Source: Lachnospiraceae bacterium UBA4631
GTDB taxonomy: Bacteria > Bacillota > Clostridia > Lachnospirales > Lachnospiraceae
Length of the DNA: 44,660 nt
Direction: 5' to 3'
NCBI GenBank assembly: GCA_002406015.1
Contig: DHMX01000024.1
Coordinates: forward strand, 1 to 44,660
Position numbers and translations under genes: made by a program. A model generated the notes under the pieces. It was not told the DNA's origin. It searched no databases and saw nothing but the letters and a program-made list of their open reading frames with translations. This document shows, one piece after another, positions 9,103 through 17,712 of this stretch; positions within the stretch are counted from its first letter, which is position 1; each line of letters starts with the position of its first letter.

Positions 9103-11196
9103 CTACTTTAATGGAAGCAAATCAATGCTTAACTTCTTAATTACCTGCAAGGTCTTATTCCGAACTTCTTCTGCTTCATAGACTTCCAACATCATATCCT
9201 TGTCAAACTTATTATCCATCAGGAAATCTACCCAGTCAGCCAGATATGTCTTTACATACTGTACATTTTCTTCGCTGGTATTCTTCATGGAGTTCTCAAC
9301 ATTATTGATGTAGTCTACTATCGTCGGTCCCTGCTGCTGTGCTGCTACCGGAGTCGGAGTATCAGATTCATCCGATAATTCAATTACCTTACCGGTCTTT
9401 GTGATGATTACCCGCTTATTCGGCTTCTCTGCCGGCTTTACTGCGGATGCTGTATTTCTGCTTAAGTACAGCTCAACTACCTTTACCAGACACGCAACAC
9501 TGTAGGTTACTTCCTCCGGAGACTGTGCATCTCTGCCTTTTTCTTCATATTGATTCCACAGCCATTCACTCTTATATAACATATCTGCTATTACAGCATG
9601 GCTTGTTAATACCCGCAATTCTTCTTCCACCTGTGCGGAAGGCTTACCAAACAGACCGGTCTTCTGTGCCGGAACGGATTTCTTATAACGGATTGGAAGG
9701 GTTATCTCAGAGAAGGTCTTTGCAAACATCTTCTCAGCCTTGGCTGCTTCATAACCATTACTTAATATGTATTTCTCCGGATTATTCAGACCGCTTGTAA
9801 TCATGTCATCCGCAGTCATAAATATCAGATGCTTCTGACGGTCTTCCAGCATTTTCTTAATTTCGTGGTTTACCTTGCTCTTTTCAATAATGGAATTTTT
9901 ACGAATCTTAAATGCTTTAATCTTCTCCTTGATGCTGAATAAGGACTTCAGCAGAGCCGGATTACCGTTTACATAATTGCCAATCCAGTTCAATTCCACA
10001 TATTGATGTTCAATCCGATTTGATAATTCATAGACACTGTAGCCGTCAAATACAACATTCAAGGTTGTATACAGCATTTCCAGAATCTCGTATTTCTCTT
10101 CCCATGAACGTCCGGCATTGTCCTGATTTACCAATGCCTTGATGCCGCACTCATGGAACACCAGATTATATTCAAATAAGCCTTCAAATACGTTGCTCTT
10201 GTCACTTAAGCCTGCTCCGACACCTAATATCTGAAGATTCCGCTTCATTTCCGGTTCATCCTCAATGTAACGATATACCTTCCGAATGAAGTTGGAAACC
10301 TCTGCAATTAACGAATCAATCCGTCGATTGTAGATGTCCTGCTTTGAAATAGCGGTCACAACCGCCCGGCTTAATACATTTGCATACTGGGTGCTTTGGC
10401 AGTTGCGAATCAACTCTTTAAAGCTCTCGTATACATTTAAGTTATCTACCGGAATATGCTCTGCATTCAAACCATAAAATTCAAATGCCTTGTCATAATC
10501 CTGATTCTTAATAAATGCATTGAACATACCAATGCTCAACTGAATCTTATAATCATTTCCTACGTTATCGTCTTCTACAAAATAGTCATATAAGACTTCC
10601 AGATTATTCAGGAAAGAATCACACTTGGCAATGTTGGTAGGAATGTTCATTTCCAATACCACATTAATCAAATCCATGTAACCCATAATCGCCTTATCGA
10701 AGTTCTTCGGGCGTTCATCCGTTTCCATAATCTGATAGTAGGTATTAATCAGCAACGGTGCAATCCGTTCTCCTATCAGACGCATAGACACAGTAAAGCG
10801 TTCCGTCTGATATAAGTACAACAGCCAGATACTGTAACGATACAGACCGGTTGTGCTAATCATGGCATCTACATTATCCGGTTCAATATTTCCATATACG
10901 AACTTAAACAGCGGTTCAATCCATTCCTCAAGTTCAAATTTACCCGGCTTCTTAATCTGTTCATCTACAAACTCAGCTAATTCATACAGCTTCGTACATT
11001 GTGCTTTGACTTCTTCATCTACCATCATGGAAGCCAAGTCAAAATTACTGTCCTTCAGGTAATCAATTACCAACGTATAAAATCCGTCTTCCACCTGTTC
11101 ATTCAAAAAACGAATCAACAGCCCTTTATTGCTGGATGCTGCAATTGATAACACGCTGTTCTCCTGAGAGGCAGTTATATTTGCTGGTAACATCAT
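9103..11196 (-). CDS. uncharacterised 697-residue helical cytoplasmic protein
   Basis: I do not recognise this protein. It has no signal peptide and no convincing membrane helix. The sequence is rich in Leu, Glu, Asn and aromatic residues, consistent with an all-helical repeat-like fold (for example AIMGYMDLINVVLEMNIPTN and YDKAFEFYGLNAEHIP, which have a TPR-like feel). A flexible Pro/Thr linker (about residues 605-630, including SDESDTPTPVAAQQQ) separates a C-terminal helical segment. The ribosome site AAGGGGG precedes the start at 11196. It is separated by 216 bp from the MutS-like gene on the same strand. A scaffolding or protein-interaction role would fit the composition, but nothing in the sequence proves one. 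Confidence 0.8.
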   Translation of the reverse strand: MMLPANITASQENSVLSIAASSNKGLLIRFLNEQVEDGFYTLVIDYLKDSNFDLASMMVDEEVKAQCTKLYELAEFVDEQIKKPGKFELEEWIEPLFKFVYGNIEPDNVDAMISTTGLYRYSIWLLYLYQTERFTVSMRLIGERIAPLLINTYYQIMETDERPKNFDKAIMGYMDLINVVLEMNIPTNIAKCDSFLNNLEVLYDYFVEDDNVGNDYKIQLSIGMFNAFIKNQDYDKAFEFYGLNAEHIPVDNLNVYESFKELIRNCQSTQYANVLSRAVVTAISKQDIYNRRIDSLIAEVSNFIRKVYRYIEDEPEMKRNLQILGVGAGLSDKSNVFEGLFEYNLVFHECGIKALVNQDNAGRSWEEKYEILEMLYTTLNVVFDGYSVYELSNRIEHQYVELNWIGNYVNGNPALLKSLFSIKEKIKAFKIRKNSIIEKSKVNHEIKKMLEDRQKHLIFMTADDMITSGLNNPEKYILSNGYEAAKAEKMFAKTFSEITLPIRYKKSVPAQKTGLFGKPSAQVEEELRVLTSHAVIADMLYKSEWLWNQYEEKGRDAQSPEEVTYSVACLVKVVELYLSRNTASAVKPAEKPNKRVIITKTGKVIELSDESDTPTPVAAQQQGPTIVDYINNVENSMKNTSEENVQYVKTYLADWVDFLMDNKFDKDMMLEVYEAEEVRNKTLQVIKKLSIDLLPLK

Positions 11197-11412
11197 TTCA
11201 ATATACCCCCTTGTCGCTTAATTTTATGCAGGTACGCACACCTGAAACTCATTTTTATGTGTATTATGTATAAATAATCTATCACTAATGGATATTTTAG
11301 CACAAGAGAATGAAATGTTCAATATTGAATCTCTGTCTGTTCGTGGTATTTTCCTAATATTTTTTGTGCAATTTGACGAACATTTATCTTGAAATCAGAC
11401 CGGGGTCTGCTC

Positions 11413-12954
11413 CTAGCATTCTTCCATATGGTAATTTTCGGCGAATCTGCACAATTCCATATTATATATGGTATTAATTACCTTTTTACCGGACAAACGC
11501 ATTTCCTCTGCACAGACCACACTTCCGGCATATGCCAGCACAAGGTTCATACCGATGGCTGGAAGCAATTCCTCCGGTTCTGCCCTTCTCTCACCGCTTA
11601 TCTGCACTTTTTCCTGTTCCAGTTGTATGTCATAGACGGTCTCTGTCTCTACATCCTCCAATGGACAGAACATGCCCTGCATAATAAATTCAGGATACTT
11701 GTCCTCGTCTATGCTTGGAATACAGCATTGATGCAGTCTTGCAATACTTGCCAGACTGTTCAGCATTTCTACCTCCTCCAGTATATCAATTGCCTTTACC
11801 ATCTGTCTGCCGTTTTTCTGTATCCATGTGATTGCCGCTCCCAGCAGGTATACATCAAACAGTCCGATTCCCGAAACCAGCAGATGTATTACCGGCTTTC
11901 TTGTCCGGTTATACAGCTCATACAGTATCTTCATTTTAACCATTTGTGGCAATAAGGTTCTCACACCCTCACTAACGCCTATGGCGTTCGGCACCTTTTT
12001 TCCTACAAGATAGTATTGAAGTGCTTTCAGATATGGAGCCTCATAACCCGAATATGAAAACAGCCACAGCATATTCTCTATCTCTCCGATTACCAAAAAA
12101 GGCTTATATAAATCAACCAGATGCTTCTGCACCTTCTTTTTCGTAAGGAGTGTAATTATAATTCCCATGATTGCATAGCCAAGCAGAAGAAATGTATGCC
12201 AGTGTCCTACTGCCACACCTAACCCGATGACACAAAAAACACACAAATACGCACCGCTTGCCATATACAACCAAAACGGGTTCTCTGCATTTGCTTCCTC
12301 CACCAGTTTACTTAAATTTTCCTTCCATTCGCTTTCATCCAAGCCGCTTTGCTTACATTTTTTCTCATACAGGCAGCCATATCCGTCCAAAACCACATTT
12401 ACCATTATTCTTTCGGACATTCCCTGTACCGCCTGCTGTCGGCGGCAAAATTCTTTCTCGGTCATATCCGGACATTTCAACACCTCTGCCAATTTCTTCT
12501 TACCGCCTGTCGTATGTGCATGGCAAATGTACTGATATAATGAGCCTTCGCCAAATATCTTCTTTTCTGTTTGTGCCATCTGCTCTTCGGATGTATATTC
12601 TGCTCCGGTATCCGGAATTTTTTCCCATTCTCCGCTTACCCGCTGTAGAAATCGTTCATGTCCAAGTTTTTTTGCTTCTAAATCATCCTGAGCATCCAAT
12701 GCTGTAATCAGTCTTCCCAGTAATATTACTGTGAACATCAGCCCTACAAAAATCAAAAATACACCGAACAGATTGTATTGCCAAAACCAAATAACGGCTC
12801 CGCCTATCGTTACAATTACTGACAGTATGCTATTTGCACCAACTGCTCTGATGTGTTTTTTTGTTTTCTCTATTTTTTCGCAATATTTAGCGACACTTGA
12901 CCGCATTTCCGCAGTATCCCGCCGAAGCTCCTCTTCCCTTTTTTCTTTTTCCAT
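11413..12954 (-). CDS. MutS-like membrane protein with lost Walker A and truncated ATPase
   Basis: The 513-residue protein resembles membrane-linked MutS relatives. An N-terminal coiled charged segment is followed by two membrane helices (about 40-85). Next come the MutS-type core wording GEGSLYQYICHAHTTGGKKKLAEVLKCP and RRQQAVQGMSE, further membrane helices (about 230-270), and the lever region LNSLASIARL. The ATPase start aligns without gaps to ITGSNMAGKSTFLRAIGMNL, but the P-loop reads GERRAEPEE (residues 454-462), with the essential lysine replaced by proline. The protein stops about 50 residues later, before Walker B. It therefore cannot hydrolyse ATP in the normal way. It starts 44 bp after the C39 peptidase gene, so the two probably form an operon. 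Confidence 0.75.
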   Translation of the reverse strand: MEKEKREEELRRDTAEMRSSVAKYCEKIEKTKKHIRAVGANSILSVIVTIGGAVIWFWQYNLFGVFLIFVGLMFTVILLGRLITALDAQDDLEAKKLGHERFLQRVSGEWEKIPDTGAEYTSEEQMAQTEKKIFGEGSLYQYICHAHTTGGKKKLAEVLKCPDMTEKEFCRRQQAVQGMSERIMVNVVLDGYGCLYEKKCKQSGLDESEWKENLSKLVEEANAENPFWLYMASGAYLCVFCVIGLGVAVGHWHTFLLLGYAIMGIIITLLTKKKVQKHLVDLYKPFLVIGEIENMLWLFSYSGYEAPYLKALQYYLVGKKVPNAIGVSEGVRTLLPQMVKMKILYELYNRTRKPVIHLLVSGIGLFDVYLLGAAITWIQKNGRQMVKAIDILEEVEMLNSLASIARLHQCCIPSIDEDKYPEFIMQGMFCPLEDVETETVYDIQLEQEKVQISGERRAEPEELLPAIGMNLVLAYAGSVVCAEEMRLSGKKVINTIYNMELCRFAENYHMEEC

Positions 12955-12998
12955 ATTTTTTTCCTTTGCCTATCAGTTTTCCATATTACTATTATTTT

Positions 12999-13808
12999 TT
13001 ATCGCGAAATCACAATTGCCTGCCTGCCTAATTCGTCATAACGCTGCTGCACTAATTCCTTCTCATATCCAATCACTTCATCCCCATAATCCGGGTCATT
13101 AAAATAGTAATAGTCCTCATCTGCACCGACCAGAACCAGACAATGTTCTCCTGCCAGCCATTGAAACTGTGTTCCATCCTCTAAGGTCCACCGGTTTCCT
13201 TCCTTCGGCGGCTTCATTTGAATCGTTGCCCAAAGAATTACAGGGGTATCCTGTGCCAGATATGTTCTCTCTATAGTTGCTAAATCTGTATCTTTTATAT
13301 TAACCGCATATCGCTCTCTTTGCAAGAGTTTATTTATTGCATTTATCAAAGGTTCTGCATAACATCCGTATCCATTGGATTTTTCGGGATTTCCGATAAA
13401 ATATTTGTGCGGACTGACACCGATTCCGTCTGCATTTACCGGTGTATCGACTTTATCAATTGCCTCATATAGCTGCTGCGGCGTTATGGTTTCTCCGTAA
13501 TACTGCAACACCATGGCGGCACTTACCAGCTCGCACCCGGTTATATAACCGCTGTCCTTCTGACTCAGCAGCGGGACTTCTATAAGTGCATCTCCTTCTT
13601 CTGCATATTTTAACAGTGGAAGGGTCTCATGTGACAGCATCGGTATACTATAGTGTGCCTGTAACGGTGTGTGTTTCTCGGCTTCGGCTGCCTCGCTGAT
13701 TTTTTCCCAGTTTTTTGCGTATACATATATCCCTACCAGGCATAGTAAGGATACAAGAAGAAATATTCCTAACAGCTTTAGTTTTTTATTGGTTCTTTTG
13801 CGTTTCAT
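12999..13808 (-). CDS. membrane-anchored C39-family cysteine peptidase-like protein (YvpB type)
   Basis: An N-terminal basic stretch and one membrane helix (residues about 11-31) anchor an extracellular peptidase_C39_2-type domain. The catalytic Cys92 is in SGYITGCELVSAAMVLQYYG, the His222 in AGEHCLVLVG and the Asp238 in YYFNDPDYG, the order expected for papain-like C39 enzymes. Length (269) is typical. The substrate is unknown; relatives act on peptides or cell-wall proteins. An AGGAGG site lies upstream with rather long spacing (about 14 bases). The gene leads the probable operon with the MutS-like gene. Confidence 0.85.
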   Translation of the reverse strand: MKRKRTNKKLKLLGIFLLVSLLCLVGIYVYAKNWEKISEAAEAEKHTPLQAHYSIPMLSHETLPLLKYAEEGDALIEVPLLSQKDSGYITGCELVSAAMVLQYYGETITPQQLYEAIDKVDTPVNADGIGVSPHKYFIGNPEKSNGYGCYAEPLINAINKLLQRERYAVNIKDTDLATIERTYLAQDTPVILWATIQMKPPKEGNRWTLEDGTQFQWLAGEHCLVLVGADEDYYYFNDPDYGDEVIGYEKELVQQRYDELGRQAIVISR

Positions 13809-13950
13809 ATGCCGGAATCGTTCCTCCTGATTTTCTCCTGATTGTAATTACGCACTGACTCTTTTTCATTTTAGTATATATGCTTTTTGATTGCATTGCA
13901 ATCACATCAAGGCTTACGTGTATACAATTCCTGTTTCTTCCAGATTCTAA

Positions 13951-13979
13951 TTGATTTTTTTACGGTTTCGTATTAAAAT
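13951..13979 (+). promoter_or_regulatory. putative sigma-A promoter
   Basis: TTGATT (13951-13956), a 17-base spacer, then TAAAAT (13974-13979), upstream of the 14022 gene. Confidence 0.45.
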
Positions 13980-14021
13980 ATCTAATATGTGAAATAATAT
14001 TATAAAAAGGAGAGAACAAAA

Positions 14022-14495
14022 TTGAGTAAAAAGAGCGGAACAATTATCAAGCTGCTTGCTATTGCTGCAGGTGTAGCAGCAGTCGGAACTGCATGTTACT
14101 TATACAAGGACAAAATTAAAGAATTTTTTGAAAAGCTGGATGTCAGAACAAAGTTCGATACCGCAAAGTCTTTTGTTACAGACAAGGTTCTTGGCAACAA
14201 AGAGGAGGATTTCTTCGATGATGCAGACTTCTTTGATGATGACGAGGATGATACCGAAGCTGCTGATGCAGGCAGTCGCGGATATACTTCCATAACCATT
14301 AGCAGTGATGACTCGGCTGACGAGGAGCCAGCTCCTGCACCGGAGACTTCTGCAACTGAGTCAACCGCATCGGCTGTAGATGCTGCTGAGGAAGAGGATA
14401 CCGAGGATATTCCTTATGAAAATGAAGGTTTATCTGATGTTTCCGAGGACGAGGATGTTCTGGCAGAAGAAACTTCTTTAGATGGTTCTTTATAG
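14022..14495 (+). CDS. small membrane-anchored acidic protein, YtxH-like
   Basis: The 157-residue protein starts at TTG (14022), seven bases after AAGGAGAG. One N-terminal membrane helix (residues about 9-26, LLAIAAGVAAVGTACYLY) is followed by an amphipathic Lys-rich helix (KDKIKEFFEKLDVRTKFDTAK). The tail is very acidic and Ser/Thr/Ala-rich, with runs of Asp and Glu (FFDDADFFDDDEDD), and looks disordered. The layout resembles YtxH/general-stress membrane proteins, but the tail is not diagnostic. It is monocistronic with its own terminator. Function unknown. Confidence 0.75.
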   Translation: MSKKSGTIIKLLAIAAGVAAVGTACYLYKDKIKEFFEKLDVRTKFDTAKSFVTDKVLGNKEEDFFDDADFFDDDEDDTEAADAGSRGYTSITISSDDSADEEPAPAPETSATESTASAVDAAEEEDTEDIPYENEGLSDVSEDEDVLAEETSLDGSL

Positions 14496-14512
14496 GATTT
14501 TTTGAGGGTTAT

Positions 14513-14550
14513 AAAAGGCTGCTCCATAGAATTGTGGAGCAGCCTTTTGT
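14513..14550. terminator. bidirectional terminator
   Basis: A perfect 14-bp stem (14513-14526 with 14535-14548) with an 8-base loop, A-rich on one side and T-rich on the other. It lies between convergent genes ending at 14495 and 14564. Confidence 0.9.
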
Positions 14551-14563
14551 ATTGTAGTATATT

Positions 14564-15844
14564 TTATTTGATTCCTTCCGGTTGTGATTCCTTTGCTTCC
14601 GGCTTTTCTGTTGTTTCTTGCTCTGCAGAAATTGCTTCTGATTTTGATGCTGTTTCTGTATCGGTTCCTTCCGGTTGTACTGCCTTTGCTTCCGGCTTTT
14701 CTGTTGTTTCTTGCTCTGTGGAAATTGCTTCCGGCTTTTCGGCTTCTCCCGGCTCTGCGGTCGGTTCTTCTTTTGCAGCACTTATTTCCTCTAAGTCAAA
14801 TACCTTCATGGTCCGGTTATCAATCTCCGGATTCAAACGAATCAAGGTTGCCATAATCTCATCGGCACAGCTTTCGGAATGGAAATCCCGTTCATAAAAC
14901 ATTTTTTCGGGATTAGACATGGTAAGTCGGTATACCAGCCGTTTCCCATGCATTTTTTGAATTACGTGCTTAGAAATATAACGGATAAAGTCTATCCGGA
15001 TAAAATCAGTTGTCATCCAATGGCTGATAATCAGATAATCTTCTGTCACATAATAGTTATAGTTATGCTGAAGCATCCGGTTCTTAAATTGGGACTGGAC
15101 TTCTTCATACACCAGTCTTCTGTCACCGATTTCACTTAGCTGTCTGGTTGCAGGATGCCGCTCCGGGCGAATTGTCCACACGATAGAGCTGACAATAATT
15201 GCACAGGCACCAAAGCTTGGCAGAATTAAGACTATCCACATTAATATAATTTCCAGATACGGATAATCCGGCTCACTGATTAGGATTGGATTCACAAATG
15301 TATTAAAATCATTATAATCCAGCCCTAATTCCTGTGAAAATCCGTTTTTCATAGCCTCGGCAGTTGCGGAATCCTTTAACATTTTTCCGCGTACTGTTAC
15401 ATTTTCTATTACTGGCTCCGGATTCTTTGTCTTAATTAAAAAGAATACACAGGTGTTTTCCATAAAGGAATAATAGTATGCACCGGTCAGACGTTCATCC
15501 TCATAATAATTATATCCGGTATACTTTAGCTGTAATGGATTGACCGTTACATTGTATGCCCGTTTTCCATACCATTTATCTAAATCTGTCAATTGTTCTA
15601 TCTTGTGATTTGTCATCCGGTAAATTATCGGGTAATGTCTCGATACTCCCAAAACCGCCACCAATAAAAGAATGGTAGGAATTAAGATTGCGATTGTATT
15701 TTTAAACAGTAGGCTTCTCAAGCTTTTCTGCTTGTGCTTTTTTGTTTTTTCCGATTCCGTTGCTTCTTGTTTTATTGCTTCTTGTTCCATTGTTTCTGAT
15801 TCTATTATTTCTGGTTCCATTGCTTTCACTTTCATTACTTCCAT
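14564..15844 (-). CDS. uncharacterised two-helix membrane protein with repeat-rich charged tail
   Basis: I do not recognise the family. The 426-residue protein begins with a Glu-rich low-complexity segment and a basic stretch. It has one membrane helix near residues 50-68 (TIAILIPTILLLVAVLGV), an extracytoplasmic region of about 130 residues, and a second helix near 200-225 (IILMWIVLILPSFGACAIIVSSIVW). A cytoplasmic domain follows (YYVTEDYLIISHW and IRIDFIRYISKH, resembling a PH-like fold), then a tail. The tail holds a direct repeat of 31 residues built on AISxEQETTEKPEAK and QPEG. No strong ribosome site is visible. Function unknown. Confidence 0.75.
   Translation of the reverse strand: MEVMKVKAMEPEIIESETMEQEAIKQEATESEKTKKHKQKSLRSLLFKNTIAILIPTILLLVAVLGVSRHYPIIYRMTNHKIEQLTDLDKWYGKRAYNVTVNPLQLKYTGYNYYEDERLTGAYYYSFMENTCVFFLIKTKNPEPVIENVTVRGKMLKDSATAEAMKNGFSQELGLDYNDFNTFVNPILISEPDYPYLEIILMWIVLILPSFGACAIIVSSIVWTIRPERHPATRQLSEIGDRRLVYEEVQSQFKNRMLQHNYNYYVTEDYLIISHWMTTDFIRIDFIRYISKHVIQKMHGKRLVYRLTMSNPEKMFYERDFHSESCADEIMATLIRLNPEIDNRTMKVFDLEEISAAKEEPTAEPGEAEKPEAISTEQETTEKPEAKAVQPEGTDTETASKSEAISAEQETTEKPEAKESQPEGIK
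14572..14731 (-). repeat. 93-bp in-frame direct repeat in the 3' end of the two-helix protein gene
   Basis: Two copies offset by 93 bp (starting near 14572 and 14665) match over about 66 bases with few changes. They encode the repeated AISxEQETTEKPEAK/QPEG segment. The length is a multiple of three, so copy-number change would keep the frame. Confidence 0.7.
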
Positions 15845-15908
15845 GTAGTTTCTCTTTGCTTACTATACTACATCTTGCCGTTTGCCACAACTCGTTTGTT
15901 ACAACTAT

Positions 15909-15938
15909 TTGACACAACTTCTTCTTACGTTCTATAAT
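15909..15938 (+). promoter_or_regulatory. strong sigma-A promoter
   Basis: TTGACA (15909-15914), an 18-base spacer, then TATAAT (15933-15938). It serves the methyltransferase and hslO. Confidence 0.75.
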
Positions 15939-15966
15939 TGACGAAAAAGCAGAAAGGAGATTATCT

Positions 15967-16722
15967 ATGAATGCATATACCAGCTTCGCACAAGTCTATG
16001 ATACTTTTATGGACAATGTTCCATATGAAGAAGGTTGTCACTATCTATGCAAATTGCTGTCACAATACGGTATCCGTCACGGATTGCTTGCCGAATTAGG
16101 CTGTGGAACCGGAACTCTGACAGAGCTTATGGCTTCTTCCGGCTATAATATGATAGGGATTGACAATTCTATAGACATGTTAAATATCGCAGAAGCAAAG
16201 CGGATTACATCCGGGCATGACATCTTATATCTGTTACAGGATATGCAGGATTTTGAATTGTACGGAACCGTTCAAGGTATCATCAGCTTTTGTGATAGTA
16301 TCAACTATATTACAGACCCCAAGGATTTGCTTAAGACCTTTCAATTGGTAAATAATTATCTGGACCCCGGAGGAACCTTTATTTTTGACTTCCACACCCA
16401 GTATTATTATGAGGAGGTATTAGGGGAAACTACGGTTGCAGAGGATAGAGATACTATGAGCTTTATCTGGGATAATTATTATGATACCGAGACCGCCATT
16501 AATGAATATTCGCTTAGTATCTTTGTGAAGGAGGATTCCGGACTGTATCGGAAATTTCAGGAGGAGCATTTTCAGCGTGCCTATACGCTCCCTGTCATCC
16601 GGAAATATCTGGCTGATGCAGGGTTGACCTATCTGACCGCTTATGATGAGCTTAGCCTGAATCCGCCAACGCCAACCAGCACCCGCATTCATGTAATCGC
16701 CAGAGAATACGGCAAACAATAA
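15967..16722 (+). CDS. class I SAM-dependent methyltransferase
   Basis: The 251-residue soluble protein opens with YTSFAQVYDTFMDNVPY, typical of the UbiE/COQ5-like group with a C-terminal insertion common in Firmicutes. Motif I is AELGCGTGTLTELMA (residues about 43-57). The acidic residue binding the ribose is in IGIDNSIDML, and motif IV-like FDSINYITD follows. The substrate cannot be deduced. AAAGGAG lies eight to ten bases before the start. The gene is followed 23 bp later by hslO, so both likely come from the promoter at 15909. Confidence 0.88.
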   Translation: MNAYTSFAQVYDTFMDNVPYEEGCHYLCKLLSQYGIRHGLLAELGCGTGTLTELMASSGYNMIGIDNSIDMLNIAEAKRITSGHDILYLLQDMQDFELYGTVQGIISFCDSINYITDPKDLLKTFQLVNNYLDPGGTFIFDFHTQYYYEEVLGETTVAEDRDTMSFIWDNYYDTETAINEYSLSIFVKEDSGLYRKFQEEHFQRAYTLPVIRKYLADAGLTYLTAYDELSLNPPTPTSTRIHVIAREYGKQ

Positions 16723-16745
16723 TTTATTTGGGAAAGGATTTTCAC

Positions 16746-17621
16746 ATGACTTCAGATTATATTATTCGAGGAACTGCTGCGGATGAACAGGTTCGTTTCT
16801 TTGCAGCCACCACTAAAAATATGGTAGAGACCGCCAGAGAAATACATAACACCAGCCCGGTTGCAACCGCTGCCCTTGGCAGACTTCTGACCGCAGGTGC
16901 CATGATGGGCAGTATGAGTAAGAGTGACTCTGACTTAACGACCTTGCAGATTCAATGTTCGGGACCGATTGGAGGCTTAACGGTTACGGCTGACGGTGCT
17001 GCTCATGTCAAGGGCTATGTTGTTCATCCTGATATTTTACTTCCGCCAAGCGACAAGGGAAAGCTGGATGTAGGACGTGCCTTAGACCTCGGCATTTTGC
17101 GTGTTGTCAAGGATTTAGGACTTAAAGAGCCTTATGTCGGTCAGACTCAACTGGTTTCCGGTGAAATTGCCGAAGACCTGACCTATTATTTCGCTACCAG
17201 CGAACAGGTTCCAAGTTCGGTTGCCTTGGGTGTCCTGATGGAAAAGAACAATACCGTAAAGCAGGCGGGCGGCTTCATCATTCAAATGATGCCATTTGCC
17301 AGTGATGCTTTAGTGGATGCATTAGAGCAACGGTTGCAGGGCTTTTCTTCCATTACCAGCCTGTTTGAACAGGGCATGACACCGGAGGATATGATGGAAC
17401 AGCTTTTTAGCGGCTATGACCTTCATATTCGGGACCGGATTCCGACTGCTTATCAATGCAATTGTTCCAAAGAGCGAGTTTATCGTGCCGTAGTCAGCAT
17501 TGACCGCAAGGATATAGAGGAAATGATTGCCGACCAACAGCCGATTGAGGTCAACTGCCAGTTCTGCGGCAAGCATTATACGTTTTCCGTTGATGAGCTT
17601 CGGCAGATGCTTTCTGAATAA
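16746..17621 (+). CDS. hslO: Hsp33 redox-regulated chaperone
   Basis: Hsp33 is a cytoplasmic holdase activated by oxidation and unfolding. The 291-residue protein has the N-terminal dimer domain (DYIIRGTAADEQVRFFAATT, GRLLTAGAMMGSMSK, QIQCSGPIGGLTVTADG). At its C-terminus is the redox zinc centre, with CNC near residues 235-237 and CQFC near residues 267-270, all four zinc cysteines present. The start is at ATG 16746, seven bases after AAAGGA; the upstream in-frame TTG at 16728 lies before the ribosome site and is rejected. It follows the methyltransferase gene closely. Confidence 0.96.
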   Translation: MTSDYIIRGTAADEQVRFFAATTKNMVETAREIHNTSPVATAALGRLLTAGAMMGSMSKSDSDLTTLQIQCSGPIGGLTVTADGAAHVKGYVVHPDILLPPSDKGKLDVGRALDLGILRVVKDLGLKEPYVGQTQLVSGEIAEDLTYYFATSEQVPSSVALGVLMEKNNTVKQAGGFIIQMMPFASDALVDALEQRLQGFSSITSLFEQGMTPEDMMEQLFSGYDLHIRDRIPTAYQCNCSKERVYRAVVSIDRKDIEEMIADQQPIEVNCQFCGKHYTFSVDELRQMLSE

Positions 17622-17651
17622 AAGAATGCCAAGATACAGTTAAACAAAAAA

Positions 17652-17700
17652 CGGTTGCTTTCTGTGAATTTTCATTCACCAAAGCAACCGCTTTTCGTTT
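17652..17700. terminator. bidirectional terminator
   Basis: A 10-bp stem (17652-17661 with 17681-17690), extended inwards by a GTGAA/TTCAC-type pairing, has A-rich and T-rich flanks. It lies between convergent hslO and typA. Confidence 0.85.
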
Positions 17701-17712
17701 CGTTACATTCCT

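Noticed and set aside
11197..11412. Remnant of the missing MutS Walker B region after the truncated gene
   Set aside because: No frame on the minus strand shows a Walker B-like sequence; only a small hairpin near 11397-11411 is visible.
16728..16745. Upstream TTG start for hslO
   Set aside because: It lies before the AAAGGA ribosome site, and the added residues are not part of Hsp33.
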